Shown: piece after piece, positions 15,432 through 24,700 of the stretch
Layout of the letters: the number at the start of each line of letters is the position of its first letter
Position numbering within the stretch: position 1 is the first letter of the stretch
NCBI GenBank assembly: GCA_000171875.1
Contig: ABHI01000003.1
Coordinates: 248,001-312,000 of the forward strand
Length of the DNA: 64,000 nucleotides
Reading direction: 5' to 3'
From: Flavobacteriales bacterium ALC-1
Lineage (GTDB): Bacteria > Bacteroidota > Bacteroidia > Flavobacteriales > Flavobacteriaceae
Notes under the pieces: model-generated
The model's database searches: none
The model's input: the letters and a program-made list of their open reading frames with translations, nothing else
Told to the model about the DNA's origin: nothing
Translations under genes and position numbers: made by a program

Positions 15432-16103
15432 CTATTTTTCATTTTCTAATTTATACAAATCCTTCTGAGTAAATTGCCTGAATGAAAACTTATAACCTTC
15501 CCAAGCAGCAATAGCATAAAAAATTAAATCCATAGGACTTGCTATTTCAGACATAATACTAAAGATTTGCGTGTAATCGAATCGTATTAATGTTTCAAAA
15601 TATCCTAATTGAGCATTGTTAGCTACAAATCCTATAATACTCAAAATATCACCAAAAAAACAACTAATAAGGGCTATTATAGCTCCGCAAATCCCATAAA
15701 TAGGATCTAATCCTTTTCCAAAATGACGCATTCCTAAACCAACTGCAGCTCCAATTGCAATGGCAACTAATCCTATTTTCATATTTGTTACAACAGTAAT
15801 TGCTGCCCATGCAATAGCGGCTAGAATGCCAATAAAAATTCCTGCAAAAATTGCTGCAGGTAAACTTTGTTCTGACTTAAGTTTTTCAAGAGTTTGATCT
15901 GAAACCTTAGCTGTTATTTCAGAGCCTTCCATTTCAATATCATCATTCATTTTTGCGACTGCAACTTCATCTAAATTGTAGGATTCACATTCTCCTTCAA
16001 AATCGGCAATTCTGCCAGTTAATTTGCATACCAAGCCTACTTTCAAATCCATATCTCGATTAGTACATGTTTTGCAAAATTTAAGATGTTCTTGTCTAGT
16101 CAT
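15432..16103 (-). CDS. Zinc-ribbon-like membrane protein of unknown function
   Basis: 223 aa. The N-terminus carries a cysteine pattern C-x2-C ... C ... C (LKFCKTCTNRDMD, GLVCKLTG, GECESYN), typical of a small metal-binding ribbon. Residues of about 82-200 contain four membrane helices, among them AIFAGIFIGILAAIAWAAI and IGLVAIAIGAAVGLGMRHFG. The tail is charged. I recognise the architecture from Bacteroidota hypothetical proteins, but no function is known. It stands alone, 87 bp after the PIG-L gene start on the same strand. Confidence 0.75.
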   Translation of the reverse strand: MTRQEHLKFCKTCTNRDMDLKVGLVCKLTGRIADFEGECESYNLDEVAVAKMNDDIEMEGSEITAKVSDQTLEKLKSEQSLPAAIFAGIFIGILAAIAWAAITVVTNMKIGLVAIAIGAAVGLGMRHFGKGLDPIYGICGAIIALISCFFGDILSIIGFVANNAQLGYFETLIRFDYTQIFSIMSEIASPMDLIFYAIAAWEGYKFSFRQFTQKDLYKLENEK

Positions 16104-16229
16104 AAATAAAGTTTTGGTTGATTAGCTGACAAGTATAAGTATTTATAACCACTTCTTGGTTTAATAGAATAGGGTTTTCGATAAGGTGAACAATTATATT
16201 TTATAAAGATTTCCTGTTTTCTAAAAAGA

Positions 16230-16775
16230 CTATTTACTATTTAAAGCATCTTTTTCCATTAAGGTGACAGCTTTTTGAAGAATGAGATTATTAGGGTAGG
16301 TGATAAGTTCGCTATTGTCCTTGCGTATATGTAATTGAAACGAGCGAATGTCTTCTATAACACCAATAATCTCGTAATCTTTATCATGAATATGGATTCT
16401 ATCCCCAATTTTGTAAGGAAACGAGAAGAACATTACAATGCCTGAGGTGACGTTACTAAGAATAGACCAGCTAGCAAATAAAGTAATACCTATAACTGCA
16501 AATACAGAAGAAAAGACAACAACGAGATCATCTATTTTTACGCCAAGCACAAAGGCTTCAATTAATAAAGCTATTAATAAAAAAGTGAAGGTTACATAAC
16601 GACCTATCAATCGAATACGTCCTAGATTCTTACCTTTAGAGCTGGCAACCCGTCTATTGATAAAACGAATAATAAACTGAATTAAAAACAAAACACCAAA
16701 GACAATAATGGTGTTTATGATCTCAGTTCTGTATGTTGTAACAAAGTCTGACATATATTGTACTTTACCATACAA
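16230..16775 (-). CDS. Small mechanosensitive channel, MscS family
   Basis: 181 aa. Three hydrophobic helices are followed by the MscS pore and beta domain: VFAVIGITLFASWSILSNVTSGI is pore helix TM3 (about 92-114), then FPYKIGDRIHI and GVIEDIRSFQLHIR (128-152). The cytoplasmic alpha/beta vestibule of the 286-aa E. coli MscS is missing, so it is a short form, common in Bacteroidota. It opens on membrane tension to release solutes. Confidence 0.9.
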   Translation of the reverse strand: MYGKVQYMSDFVTTYRTEIINTIIVFGVLFLIQFIIRFINRRVASSKGKNLGRIRLIGRYVTFTFLLIALLIEAFVLGVKIDDLVVVFSSVFAVIGITLFASWSILSNVTSGIVMFFSFPYKIGDRIHIHDKDYEIIGVIEDIRSFQLHIRKDNSELITYPNNLILQKAVTLMEKDALNSK

Positions 16776-16798
16776 ATATAATTAGTAGTATTTTAAAA

Positions 16799-17740
16799 TT
16801 ACTCCAATAAAAGTGTTTTTCTCATCACCTCATCTGCATTGTGATTTTTACTCCAATAGGCAGATTTAATGGATTCTAATTTTAAAGCTTTAGTAGTTAA
16901 GGTTTTTGCTGAAGCACCAAAACCACTAACACTAGTTTCTTCCCATCCCAAAATATCATACGGAAAATTAGTGTTATAATTAATCCTTAATGTTCTGTTT
17001 AATTCTGGATAAGATAGTGTATAAATCCCATTCTCTAATATTGCTACAGCTTTATAAGCTTTAATAGTTTTATGACTTAATCGGGTATATTCTAAAGATG
17101 GAATAATTTCAACATCGCCAACAGGAAGGCTTTTTGGGTCGATACGTAATTTAGTCCATAATTCGTTCTCTGTCCAAGTTTTATCTACATTAAAATTTTG
17201 GTCAGCTTCATTTTGAAAGTATGAATGTGATTGCACTTCAAAATCTTTACGATTGTTGAGTTGTGTATATACATGACCACACCATTCTTGTACAGAAGCG
17301 GAAATTTTTGTTGCATGTTGATTGTTGGCAACAGGATAAAAAGTGCTTTGCATAATTGAATATGGATAAATACCTGTATTGAAATTTTTGGTGGCATTTA
17401 ATTTTAAAACAGGAGTGTTTTTTTTACTATAGTTATCTGCTTTAACTTGAACCTCTGGTAAAAAATCTTCAGTTACAAACACTAAAACAGCATTGCCATC
17501 TCGCATTTCTCCATAACGGGCTTGCTCTAATTTATAAGATGTGATTTCGGCCTCTCCATTGTACCAATAGTCATTAAACTCTTTTGATAAAACTGTTTTT
17601 GGTACTAATACTTCTGTTTTAGGTTCTGAAATGGCTATGGCTTTTGAAGGTTCAGCTTTGTTTTCTTTGCAAGAAAACACTAATGTTATTGACAATATTG
17701 ATAATCCAAAAAATAACTTAGAGCTTATTTTATTTTTCAT
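16799..17740 (-). CDS. Lipoprotein of unknown function next to maf
   Basis: 313 aa. Signal and lipobox LVFSCKEN put it in the membrane as a lipoprotein. The mature part has conserved-looking segments ITSYKLEQARYGEMRDGNAVL, VFVTEDFLPEVQVKAD and SVQEWCGHVYTQLN. It shows no nucleotide-pyrophosphatase motif. Homologues are, as I recall, often labelled septum formation inhibitor Maf in databases; that label seems to have spread from the true maf gene just upstream and should not be used here. Confidence 0.8.
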   Translation of the reverse strand: MKNKISSKLFFGLSILSITLVFSCKENKAEPSKAIAISEPKTEVLVPKTVLSKEFNDYWYNGEAEITSYKLEQARYGEMRDGNAVLVFVTEDFLPEVQVKADNYSKKNTPVLKLNATKNFNTGIYPYSIMQSTFYPVANNQHATKISASVQEWCGHVYTQLNNRKDFEVQSHSYFQNEADQNFNVDKTWTENELWTKLRIDPKSLPVGDVEIIPSLEYTRLSHKTIKAYKAVAILENGIYTLSYPELNRTLRINYNTNFPYDILGWEETSVSGFGASAKTLTTKALKLESIKSAYWSKNHNADEVMRKTLLLE

Positions 17741-17757
17741 AATATAATGAGGTTATT

Positions 17758-17852
17758 GTGTCATTTTGATATTGCGAAGGATGAGCGACGAGACATCTAA
17801 TTTTAATGAGATTTTTTACTCATCTCTCATTCAGAATGACAAAAAGATTATG
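17758..17852. repeat. Dispersed intergenic palindromic element (GTCATT...AATGAC type)
   Basis: The gap between maf and the lipoprotein gene holds GTCATTTTGA near its start (17760) and CAGAATGAC near its end, which are inverted copies with one mismatch. Between them lie GCGAAGGATGAGCGACGAG and AATGAGATT. A related half occurs at 55697-55732 (AATGAGATT, 20 bases, AATGACA). This fits the GTCATTCTGAGC...GAAGAATCTCAT repeat known from flavobacterial genomes. Confidence 0.55.
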
Positions 17853-17870
17853 TACTGTAAAGTTACAACT

Positions 17871-18464
17871 CTAAACAGTTTCTGCAATGGTATTTAACGT
17901 TTCATAAAGCAAGTGTGTAGGTAAGCCAACAACATTATTGTAAGAGCCTTCTACACTTGTAATACCAATAGCACCAATCCATTCTTGTATACCATATGCA
18001 CCAGCTTTGTCTAGAGGTTTGTAGTTTTTCACGTAATACCAAATTTCGTCATCTGTTAAGGCTTTAAATGTTACGTTGGTAATAGTGTTGACTACTTGTT
18101 GTTTTAATTTTTGAGTAAAACATATTGAAGTTACGACCTCGTGAGTTGTATTGCTTAGCGATTTTATCATTCTAAAAGCATCGGCTTCATCTTTTGGTTT
18201 TTCAATAGCTTTATTATCGAGCCATACAATAGTATCACTAGTAATTAAAATGTCTTTTTCCTGAAGATCATTTAAAAAAGGTCCAGCTTTTAATTTTGCT
18301 AAGTAGTCTGTGATTTGGTGGCTTTTTAAGTCTTTAGAATAGACTTCATCAACAGGGTGCAGACGTATTTCAAAATCTAAATCCATAGTTTTAAAAAACG
18401 CATGACGACGCGGAGACGCTGATGCTAAAATAATGTTATAGTCTTTTAATTTTTCTTTAAGCAT
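17871..18464 (-). CDS. maf: Maf-family nucleoside triphosphate pyrophosphatase
   Basis: 197 aa. Motif LASASPRRHAFFKTM (14-28) is the Maf phosphate loop, followed by DILITSDTIVWLD, KPKDEADAFRMIKSLS and DKAGAYGIQE, all diagnostic of Maf/YhdE proteins. The enzyme hydrolyses dTTP, UTP or modified NTPs to monophosphates and so cleans the nucleotide pool. Its start lies one base from the stop of the UbiA gene, so they are co-transcribed. Confidence 0.94.
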   Translation of the reverse strand: MLKEKLKDYNIILASASPRRHAFFKTMDLDFEIRLHPVDEVYSKDLKSHQITDYLAKLKAGPFLNDLQEKDILITSDTIVWLDNKAIEKPKDEADAFRMIKSLSNTTHEVVTSICFTQKLKQQVVNTITNVTFKALTDDEIWYYVKNYKPLDKAGAYGIQEWIGAIGITSVEGSYNNVVGLPTHLLYETLNTIAETV

Positions 18465-18465
18465 A

Positions 18466-19392
18466 TTACTTCAAAATAAAATTATAAAGTAATAAGGATA
18501 ACATGCCAGTAAGCATTACCAATTTTAGGATTAAGCTTATGTGCTTGTAATGCGATTTTTGTTCAGCACTAAATAATTTGATACTTACATATATTAATGG
18601 TGCTATAACCAACACTAAGAAATAACCAACAAGAAGCTGCTGCTTAAAAAAGTTAGTAATCACATAATAAACAATTAGAAATATTGGAATCAATGATAAG
18701 AAAAATACAATTTTGTTGGTGCGCTCTCTACCTATAACTATAGGAAGCGTTTGCATACCAGCTTTATTGTCTCCATCAATATCCTCAATATCTTTGACTA
18801 ATTCTCTTATAAAGTTAATCATAAAGGCAAAAATGGCATAATCTAAAATAATCTTGAAAAAGAAAACTTGTACACTCCTATTGGTGTCGGTTATTGCTGG
18901 TAATAACTCAAATATGCCAACCAATAATAGACTTAAAGCGACTACTAATGAAACAACAATATTGCCAACCAAAGCCATTTGTTTTAAGTATGATGAATAA
19001 ATATAGAGCAGTGCCGATGCTAGAATAAATACAACGAAAAATGCTGACTTACCAATACCATTAGACAAGTAAAACCCTAAGCCAACACCAATAATATTTA
19101 GGATAATAAATAATAAAGAGGCCTTTTTTTCAGAAATGTGTTTGTTAATAATCACTTTTTTCGGTTTGTTAACTTTATCGGTTTCAATATCGTAAACATC
19201 GTTAATCACATAACCTCCAGCTGCAATACAAACCGTTGCTAAAACCAAAAGAAAAAAGGCTAAAGGACTTAAAGTCGTAGTTACACCATGACTTTCGTAG
19301 AAAGGTAGAAGTAATGCATATTTGATTAAGTATTGCACTAAAGCAATCATTATTAGATTTTTCCAGCGGATTAAATAGAGAAAGTGAATCAT
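18466..19392 (-). CDS. UbiA-family prenyltransferase (geranylgeranylglycerol-phosphate type)
   Basis: 308 aa, 8-9 membrane helices. The two aspartate motifs are NDVYDIETDKVNKPKK (62-77) and DIEDIDGDNKAGMQTLP, binding Mg-diphosphate. Bacteroidota members next to maf are usually named geranylgeranylglycerol-phosphate geranylgeranyltransferase, but the true acceptor is uncertain; a quinone-type ring or another small lipid is possible. It sits between kdsC-like and maf in an order I recall as conserved in flavobacteria. Confidence 0.85.
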   Translation of the reverse strand: MIHFLYLIRWKNLIMIALVQYLIKYALLLPFYESHGVTTTLSPLAFFLLVLATVCIAAGGYVINDVYDIETDKVNKPKKVIINKHISEKKASLLFIILNIIGVGLGFYLSNGIGKSAFFVVFILASALLYIYSSYLKQMALVGNIVVSLVVALSLLLVGIFELLPAITDTNRSVQVFFFKIILDYAIFAFMINFIRELVKDIEDIDGDNKAGMQTLPIVIGRERTNKIVFFLSLIPIFLIVYYVITNFFKQQLLVGYFLVLVIAPLIYVSIKLFSAEQKSHYKHISLILKLVMLTGMLSLLLYNFILK

Positions 19393-19458
19393 GTATAAGT
19401 TGAGAGGGTTTTAAAAAGTTTTTCAATTGTTAGGTGTAACTAATACTACTAACTGAAA

Positions 19459-19992
19459 TTAGTCATATTTAGCATCAAAATTGCCATTCCATTTATTATG
19501 TACTTTAAGCACTTGTTCAATAACATCTCTTACAGCACCTTTTCCACCATTTTTATGCGAAATATATTTTGAAACTGCTTTAATTTCTTGCACAGCATCT
19601 TGAGGACAACTTGGTAAACCAACTAATTTCATAACAGGATAGTCTGGTATATCATCTCCCATATATAACACTTGAGATTTTTCTATATTATTTTTAGTAA
19701 GATATTCATTAAGCTGTTCAATTTTATTGTGAGCTCCTAAATAAATATCTTTTATACCTAACCCAGCCAATCGTTTGCGAACACCTTCGTTTGAACCTCC
19801 AGAAATAATACATAGATTAAAACCAGCATCGACAGCAGTTTTTAAAGCAAAACCATCTTTAATATTCATAGTACGTAGCATTTCTCCATCTGTTGTTACT
19901 GTAATAGTACCATCTGTAAGTACACCATCTACATCAAAAATAAAGGTGGTAATGTCTGCTAAATATTCTTTGTAACTTTTATCGTTGTCCAT
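19459..19992 (-). CDS. KdsC-type HAD phosphatase
   Basis: 177 aa. HAD motif I FDVDGVLTDGTI (18-29), motif II CIISGG, motif III/IV MGDDIPDYPVM. No cap domain, so it is a C0 HAD of the KdsC/YrbI type that dephosphorylates 3-deoxy-D-manno-octulosonate 8-phosphate for LPS core synthesis. Relatives act on other nonulosonate phosphates. It overlaps the end of the DUF2520 gene by 14 nt. Confidence 0.88.
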   Translation of the reverse strand: MDNDKSYKEYLADITTFIFDVDGVLTDGTITVTTDGEMLRTMNIKDGFALKTAVDAGFNLCIISGGSNEGVRKRLAGLGIKDIYLGAHNKIEQLNEYLTKNNIEKSQVLYMGDDIPDYPVMKLVGLPSCPQDAVQEIKAVSKYISHKNGGKGAVRDVIEQVLKVHNKWNGNFDAKYD

Positions 19993-20740
19993 GTGTCTTT
20001 TTTATTGAAGTTGTAAGCAATTTATAAATAGCTTTGTGTTCTTCGTTTTCAATCAATTTTAAATGCCTTTTGATTGTTTTTTTATCATTACGTTTTGCTG
20101 GCCCTGTTTGTGCCATGTATGGCGATATATCTTTGATTTTCTTAGCAGTTTCTTGAATTAAAGGCCTTAAGATATCGAATTCTATATTTTTTGTTTCACA
20201 AATTTCATGACCAATTCTATATAATTGATTGGTGAAATTATTAACAAAAACAGCAGCTAAATGCAGTTCTTGACGTTGATCTGTATATATTTTATGTGAT
20301 TTGCATCCAACAGCTTTAGCTATGTTTTTTAAAACTTTAAAATTTTCTTTTTGATGTGCTTCTATACAAATTGGTACTTCAGAAAAATTAACATCAGTAT
20401 CTTTAGAAAAGGTTTGCAATGGATAAAACACAGCAATTTGATTCTTCTTATCTAAATCGTGCATAGAAACACTACCAGAAGTATGTGCTACTAACCTGTT
20501 CTTAAATGGTAAGTCTTTAGATAATTGTGAAATACTATCATCACTAACTGCCAAAATATAAATATCAGCTTCTTTTAATTCGGACAAGCTATCTGTTGTA
20601 TCAACTTCATTAGTATAAGATGAAATTGAAGCTAAAGTTCTATTATACCATTGCGTAACTGATATACCTTCAGCTTTAGAAAATGCTTTATATAAATGCG
20701 TGGCTACATTACCTGCTCCAAGTAAGACAACTGATATCAT
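19979..20740 (-). CDS. Rossmann-like / DUF2520 domain protein
   Basis: 253 aa. The NADP-binding N-terminus MISVVLLGAGNVATHLYKAF is followed by YILAVSDDSI and AVFYPLQTFS. The C-terminal all-helical DUF2520 part contains HLAAVFVNNFTNQLYRI and ETAKKIKDISP with TGPAKRNDKKTIKRHLKLI. The fold is close to F420H2:NADP reductases and pyrroline-5-carboxylate reductases, but the substrate is unknown. First gene of the DUF2520 - kdsC-like - ubiA - maf run. Confidence 0.88.
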   Translation of the reverse strand: MISVVLLGAGNVATHLYKAFSKAEGISVTQWYNRTLASISSYTNEVDTTDSLSELKEADIYILAVSDDSISQLSKDLPFKNRLVAHTSGSVSMHDLDKKNQIAVFYPLQTFSKDTDVNFSEVPICIEAHQKENFKVLKNIAKAVGCKSHKIYTDQRQELHLAAVFVNNFTNQLYRIGHEICETKNIEFDILRPLIQETAKKIKDISPYMAQTGPAKRNDKKTIKRHLKLIENEEHKAIYKLLTTSIKKTHGQR

Positions 20741-20796
20741 GTTGTAAAAATACTAAGATTTCCCATTTAAGAATAAGAACTTTTGGATTAAAGCAA

Positions 20797-20804
20797 TAAC
20801 TTTG
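20797..20804 (+). promoter_or_regulatory. Candidate -7 box for the truncated haemoglobin gene
   Basis: TAACTTTG matches the Bacteroidota -7 consensus TANNTTTG exactly and ends only 6 bases before the ATG at 20811. No TTTG is present at the matching -33 position. If used, the transcript would be leaderless or nearly so. It also shows that the TTG at 20802 lies inside the promoter and is not the start codon. Confidence 0.4.
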
Positions 20805-20810
20805 AATATT

Positions 20811-21206
20811 ATGAAGAAAAGCGACATTAAAACAAGAGCAGATATTTTTCAATTGGTATCTCAATTCTATGAAAAAGTGAGAAAAGATAAGGTTCTAGGA
20901 CCTTTTTTTAATGAAACAATTAAAGACTGGGATGCGCATTTAGAACATTTGACTACGTTTTGGGAATCGAGCTTGTTTTTAAAAACAAAATATTATGGTA
21001 ACCCTTTAGAAGCTCATGTTAAAGTTGATGCAGCACATAATAATAGCATAACGGAGCTCCATTTTGGCTTATGGTTAAACTTATGGTTTCAAACTATTGA
21101 TGAATTATTTGAAGGTGATTATGCAGAAAATGCTAAACGTCGTGCTCGTAAAATGGGAACCTTTTTGTATTTGAAGATTTTTGAAGCAAGAGCAGAACAT
21201 AAATAA
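20811..21206 (+). CDS. Group III truncated haemoglobin
   Basis: 131 aa from the ATG at 20811; the in-frame TTG at 20802 is rejected because it overlaps a -7 box. The 2-on-2 globin fold shows Tyr20 in VSQFYEKV (B10), VLGPFF, HLEHLTTFWES and the proximal histidine His84 in TELHFGLWLNLWF. Group III members usually bind O2, NO or sulfide; the role here is unknown. Divergent from the DUF2520 gene, 71 bp apart. Confidence 0.92.
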   Translation: MKKSDIKTRADIFQLVSQFYEKVRKDKVLGPFFNETIKDWDAHLEHLTTFWESSLFLKTKYYGNPLEAHVKVDAAHNNSITELHFGLWLNLWFQTIDELFEGDYAENAKRRARKMGTFLYLKIFEARAEHK

Positions 21207-21225
21207 TTACAATAAACAATTTAAC

Positions 21226-21675
21226 ATGCAACTACTCAAGGAATTTAAAGAATTTGCCGTTAAAGGCAATATGATGGATATGGCCATTGGAATCATCATT
21301 GGCGCAGCTTTTAATAAAGTTATAGATGTATTAGCAAAGCAAGTTATTTTACCTCCATTGTCTTTACTTTCTGATGGAGTAAACTTTGAAAGTAAAAAAT
21401 TGGTACTTAGAGATGGAGTTATGGATGCTTCTGGTACAGTGACTACTACTGAAGTAGCAATTGCTTATGGTAAGTTATTTGAGGTTTTTTTGGACTTCAT
21501 GATCATTGGATTTACAGTTTTTATAGTAGTTAAAGGGATGAATAAATTACGTAACAAAGCTCAAGACACTAAGGATGAAACTGTAGTGACACCAAAAGAT
21601 ATTCAATTGTTATCCGATTTAAAAGAACTGATGGAAGAGCAAAACCAATTGCTTAAAGCAAATACGTCTAAGTAA
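21226..21675 (+). CDS. mscL: Large-conductance mechanosensitive channel MscL
   Basis: 149 aa from the ATG at 21226, which gives MQLLKEFKEFAVKGNMMDMA, the usual MscL N-terminal helix and GNMMDMAIGIIIGAAFNKV pore helix. A longer frame from 21181 adds 15 residues and overlaps the globin gene, so it is not used. The second helix is FEVFLDFMIIGFTVFIVVKG. The periplasmic loop (VNFESKKLVLRDGVMDASGT) is of normal size. It opens in hypo-osmotic shock. It starts 20 bp after the globin stop. Confidence 0.94.
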   Translation: MQLLKEFKEFAVKGNMMDMAIGIIIGAAFNKVIDVLAKQVILPPLSLLSDGVNFESKKLVLRDGVMDASGTVTTTEVAIAYGKLFEVFLDFMIIGFTVFIVVKGMNKLRNKAQDTKDETVVTPKDIQLLSDLKELMEEQNQLLKANTSK

Positions 21676-21744
21676 AATTTTATTTTAAATAAATTTAACA
21701 ACTTTTGAAGGTCTAAAAATCCTATAAAAATGAGCAAAAAGACT

Positions 21745-21752
21745 TACCTTTG
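21745..21752 (+). promoter_or_regulatory. Candidate -7 box upstream of the ResB-CcsA gene
   Basis: TACCTTTG followed by CACG matches the TANNTTTG consensus exactly, 13 bases before the first ATG (21766) and 25 before the second (21778). A TTTG at 21704 is too far for the -33 element. The start site would leave a very short leader, which favours the ATG at 21778. Confidence 0.5.
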
Positions 21753-21765
21753 CACGAGCTAAAAA

Positions 21766-24700
21766 ATGCTTATTGCTATGCAAAAGAAAATCGCTAATAT
21801 TCTATTCTCTACAAGACTTACTGCCATTTTATTTATTGTTTTTGCCGTTGCTATGGCTACTGGAACTATTCTAGATAGAAACATGGACACGTCTCCAACA
21901 CCATACACTAGAACATTAATCTATAACGCTTGGTGGTTTGAGGCTATTATGGTCTTTTTTGTTATCAATTTTTGTGGTAATATTTTTAGATACCGTTTGC
22001 TTAAAAAAGAGAAATGGGCGACTTTGATTTTACATTTGTCGTTTATCTTAATTCTTGTTGGTGCTGGTATAACACGCTATATTGGTTATGAAGGTATGAT
22101 TAGCATTAGAGAAGGTGCAACTGAAAGTCAGTTTCGTTCTCAAAAGACATATCTAAATGGTCGAATTCTCGGTGATTATAAAGTTAATGGTCAGCTACAA
22201 CAACGTAACATTATGGAAGAGGTTGATTTTTCACCTCGATTAGAAAACGATTTTAATGAAACGTATGACTATGGCGATACTGAAGTTAACTTTAAGCTTA
22301 AAAAGTTTATAAAAGGTGCAGAAAAAGATATAGTTCCTGATGCTAATGGAAAGAGTTATCTAAAAATAGTAGAAGCTGGTAATGGTGCACCTCATAATCA
22401 TTTTTTAGAGGAAGGAAAGGTGTCTAACATGCATAATGTTCTTATCACCTTAAATAAAGAGCAAGAAGGTGCAATAAATATCATTAATACTAATGATGGC
22501 ATATTTATAAAATCGCCTTATGAGGGTGAATATTTGACTATGGCTACAGGCGCAAAAGGTAAATTGGTTAAAGATAGCTTGCAACCTTTAGCTTTGCGTT
22601 CGAGATACATTATAGGAAATATGCAATTGGTGTTTCCAAAACCTGTGGTTAAAGGTGTTTTTGATATTGTTAAAAAATCTAGAATTTTAAAAGGGGATGA
22701 TAGTGGTATTGTATTAGATGTTACTGCTAATGGAGAAACAAAAAGCATTAATGTAGTAGGAGGACCGTGGACTTATTACCAAGTTGAAGAAATGAAAGTT
22801 GGAGGTTTAGATATTGCGTTGCGTTTTGGGTCTAGAATGGAGAAATTACCATTTGAGGTAAAATTGAATGATTTTATTGCTGAAAAGCGACCAGGAACTG
22901 ACATACCAAAAACTTTTGAGAGTAAAGTCACGGTTTTAGACAAAGAAGTAGGTGATTTTGATTATCATATCTATATGAATCATGTCTTAGATCATAAAGG
23001 CTATCGTTTTTTTCAGGCAGATTTTGATAAAGATGAGAAAGGTACTGTACTTTCTATAAACCATGATAGTTGGGGGACATATATTACATATGCAGGTTAT
23101 TTGCTATTATATTTTGGTTTAATGTCAATTCTTTTTGCTAAGAACACACGTTTTGATGATATAAGAAGTAGGCTCAATAAATTAAAAAAGAAGAAAGCTA
23201 AAATGATGACTATGATTTTGTTACTTCTTAGCTTTTCTGGTTTTGCGCAAGAGCACTCAGAAAATGATGGTCACGACCATGCAAAAGAAATAAGCAGACC
23301 AACAAAAGCACAAATAGATTCTATCCTCAATGTACATATCACACCTAAGGAACATGCTGCTAAATTTTCTGAAATGGTCATACAAGATTATGATGGCCGT
23401 ATGAAACCAATGCATACCTATGCCTCTGAGATGCTTCGTAAATTAAGCAAAAGTGATGTGTATGAAGATTTTAATGCGTCACAAGTTTTTCTTTCAATAC
23501 AAGAAAGCCCAATGTTATGGTATAATGTGCCTATTATTTATTTAAAACCTAGAAAAGCAGATTCTATTAGAACTATTATTGGATTAGATTATGATCAGAA
23601 GTATTCAAGTTTTATCGATTACTTTACTCCAGATGGAATCTATAAGTTGACACCATATTTAGAAGAAGCTTATAGAGCTCAAGTACCAACCGGATTTCAG
23701 AAAGAAATTAAGGAAGCAGATTCTCGAGTAAACTTATTGCACAATACTATAGATGGAAGAACTATAAAGATATTTCCTGTTCCAGATGACGAAAATAACA
23801 AATGGATATCTTCAGCAGAATTTAGAGATGAAGGTTATAGAGAAAAAATAAAGGATTCACTTTATGGTAATTTTATAAATAATGGTTTTACAGCATATTT
23901 GGTAACGCTTAATAAAGCGAAACAAACTGGTGATTTTTCAAAAGCGGAAAGTTTATTGTCTGGTATAAAAAAAACTCAACAAAAGTTTGGTAGTGAGGTA
24001 ATGCTCTCTGATGAGAAAGTGAAAGCTGAAATTCTCTATAATGAGTATGATATCTTCAAACGTTTGTTTAGTTGGTACATGTATGTCGCTACAATCTTAT
24101 TTGTATTAATTATTGTTCAAATTTTCAAGTATAAAAGCAAGGGGCTTAAAACTGCAATTAATGTTTTCATAGGAATTATTGTTCTCCTATTCGCAATGCA
24201 TATGGGAGCTTTGATATGGCGTTGGTATTTATCAGGACATGCTCCTTGGAGTGATGCCTACGAATCAATGATATATGTAGCATGGTCTGTAATGTTATTT
24301 GGTTTACTATTAGGTAGAAAAAGTAATTTAACTGTTGCAGCTTCTGCATTTGTTTGTTCTACGATTTTAATGGTTGCGCATTGGAATTGGATGGATCCAT
24401 CTATAGCGGATCTACAACCTGTATTGCAAGGCTATTGGTTAATGATTCATGTGTCAGTTATTGTGGCAAGTTATGGCCCTTTTGCTATCGGAATGATTTT
24501 AGGTGTCGTAGCGTTATTATTGATGATTTTAACCAATAAAGAAAACAAAGAGCGAATGTTAATTAACATTAAAGAACTTACCATAATTAATGAAATGGCA
24601 CTAACCGTAGGTTTAGTGATGCTAACTATTGGAAATTTTTTAGGAGGTATGTGGGCTAACGAAAGTTGGGGGCGTTATTGGGGTTGGGACCCAAAAGAAA

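Noticed and set aside
20802..20810. TTG start that would lengthen the truncated haemoglobin by three residues
   Set aside because: It lies within the TANNTTTG box, and the ATG at 20811 matches the family N-terminus.
21181..21225. Upstream start for mscL
   Set aside because: It overlaps the end of the globin gene and adds residues not found in MscL; the ATG at 21226 gives the normal N-terminus.
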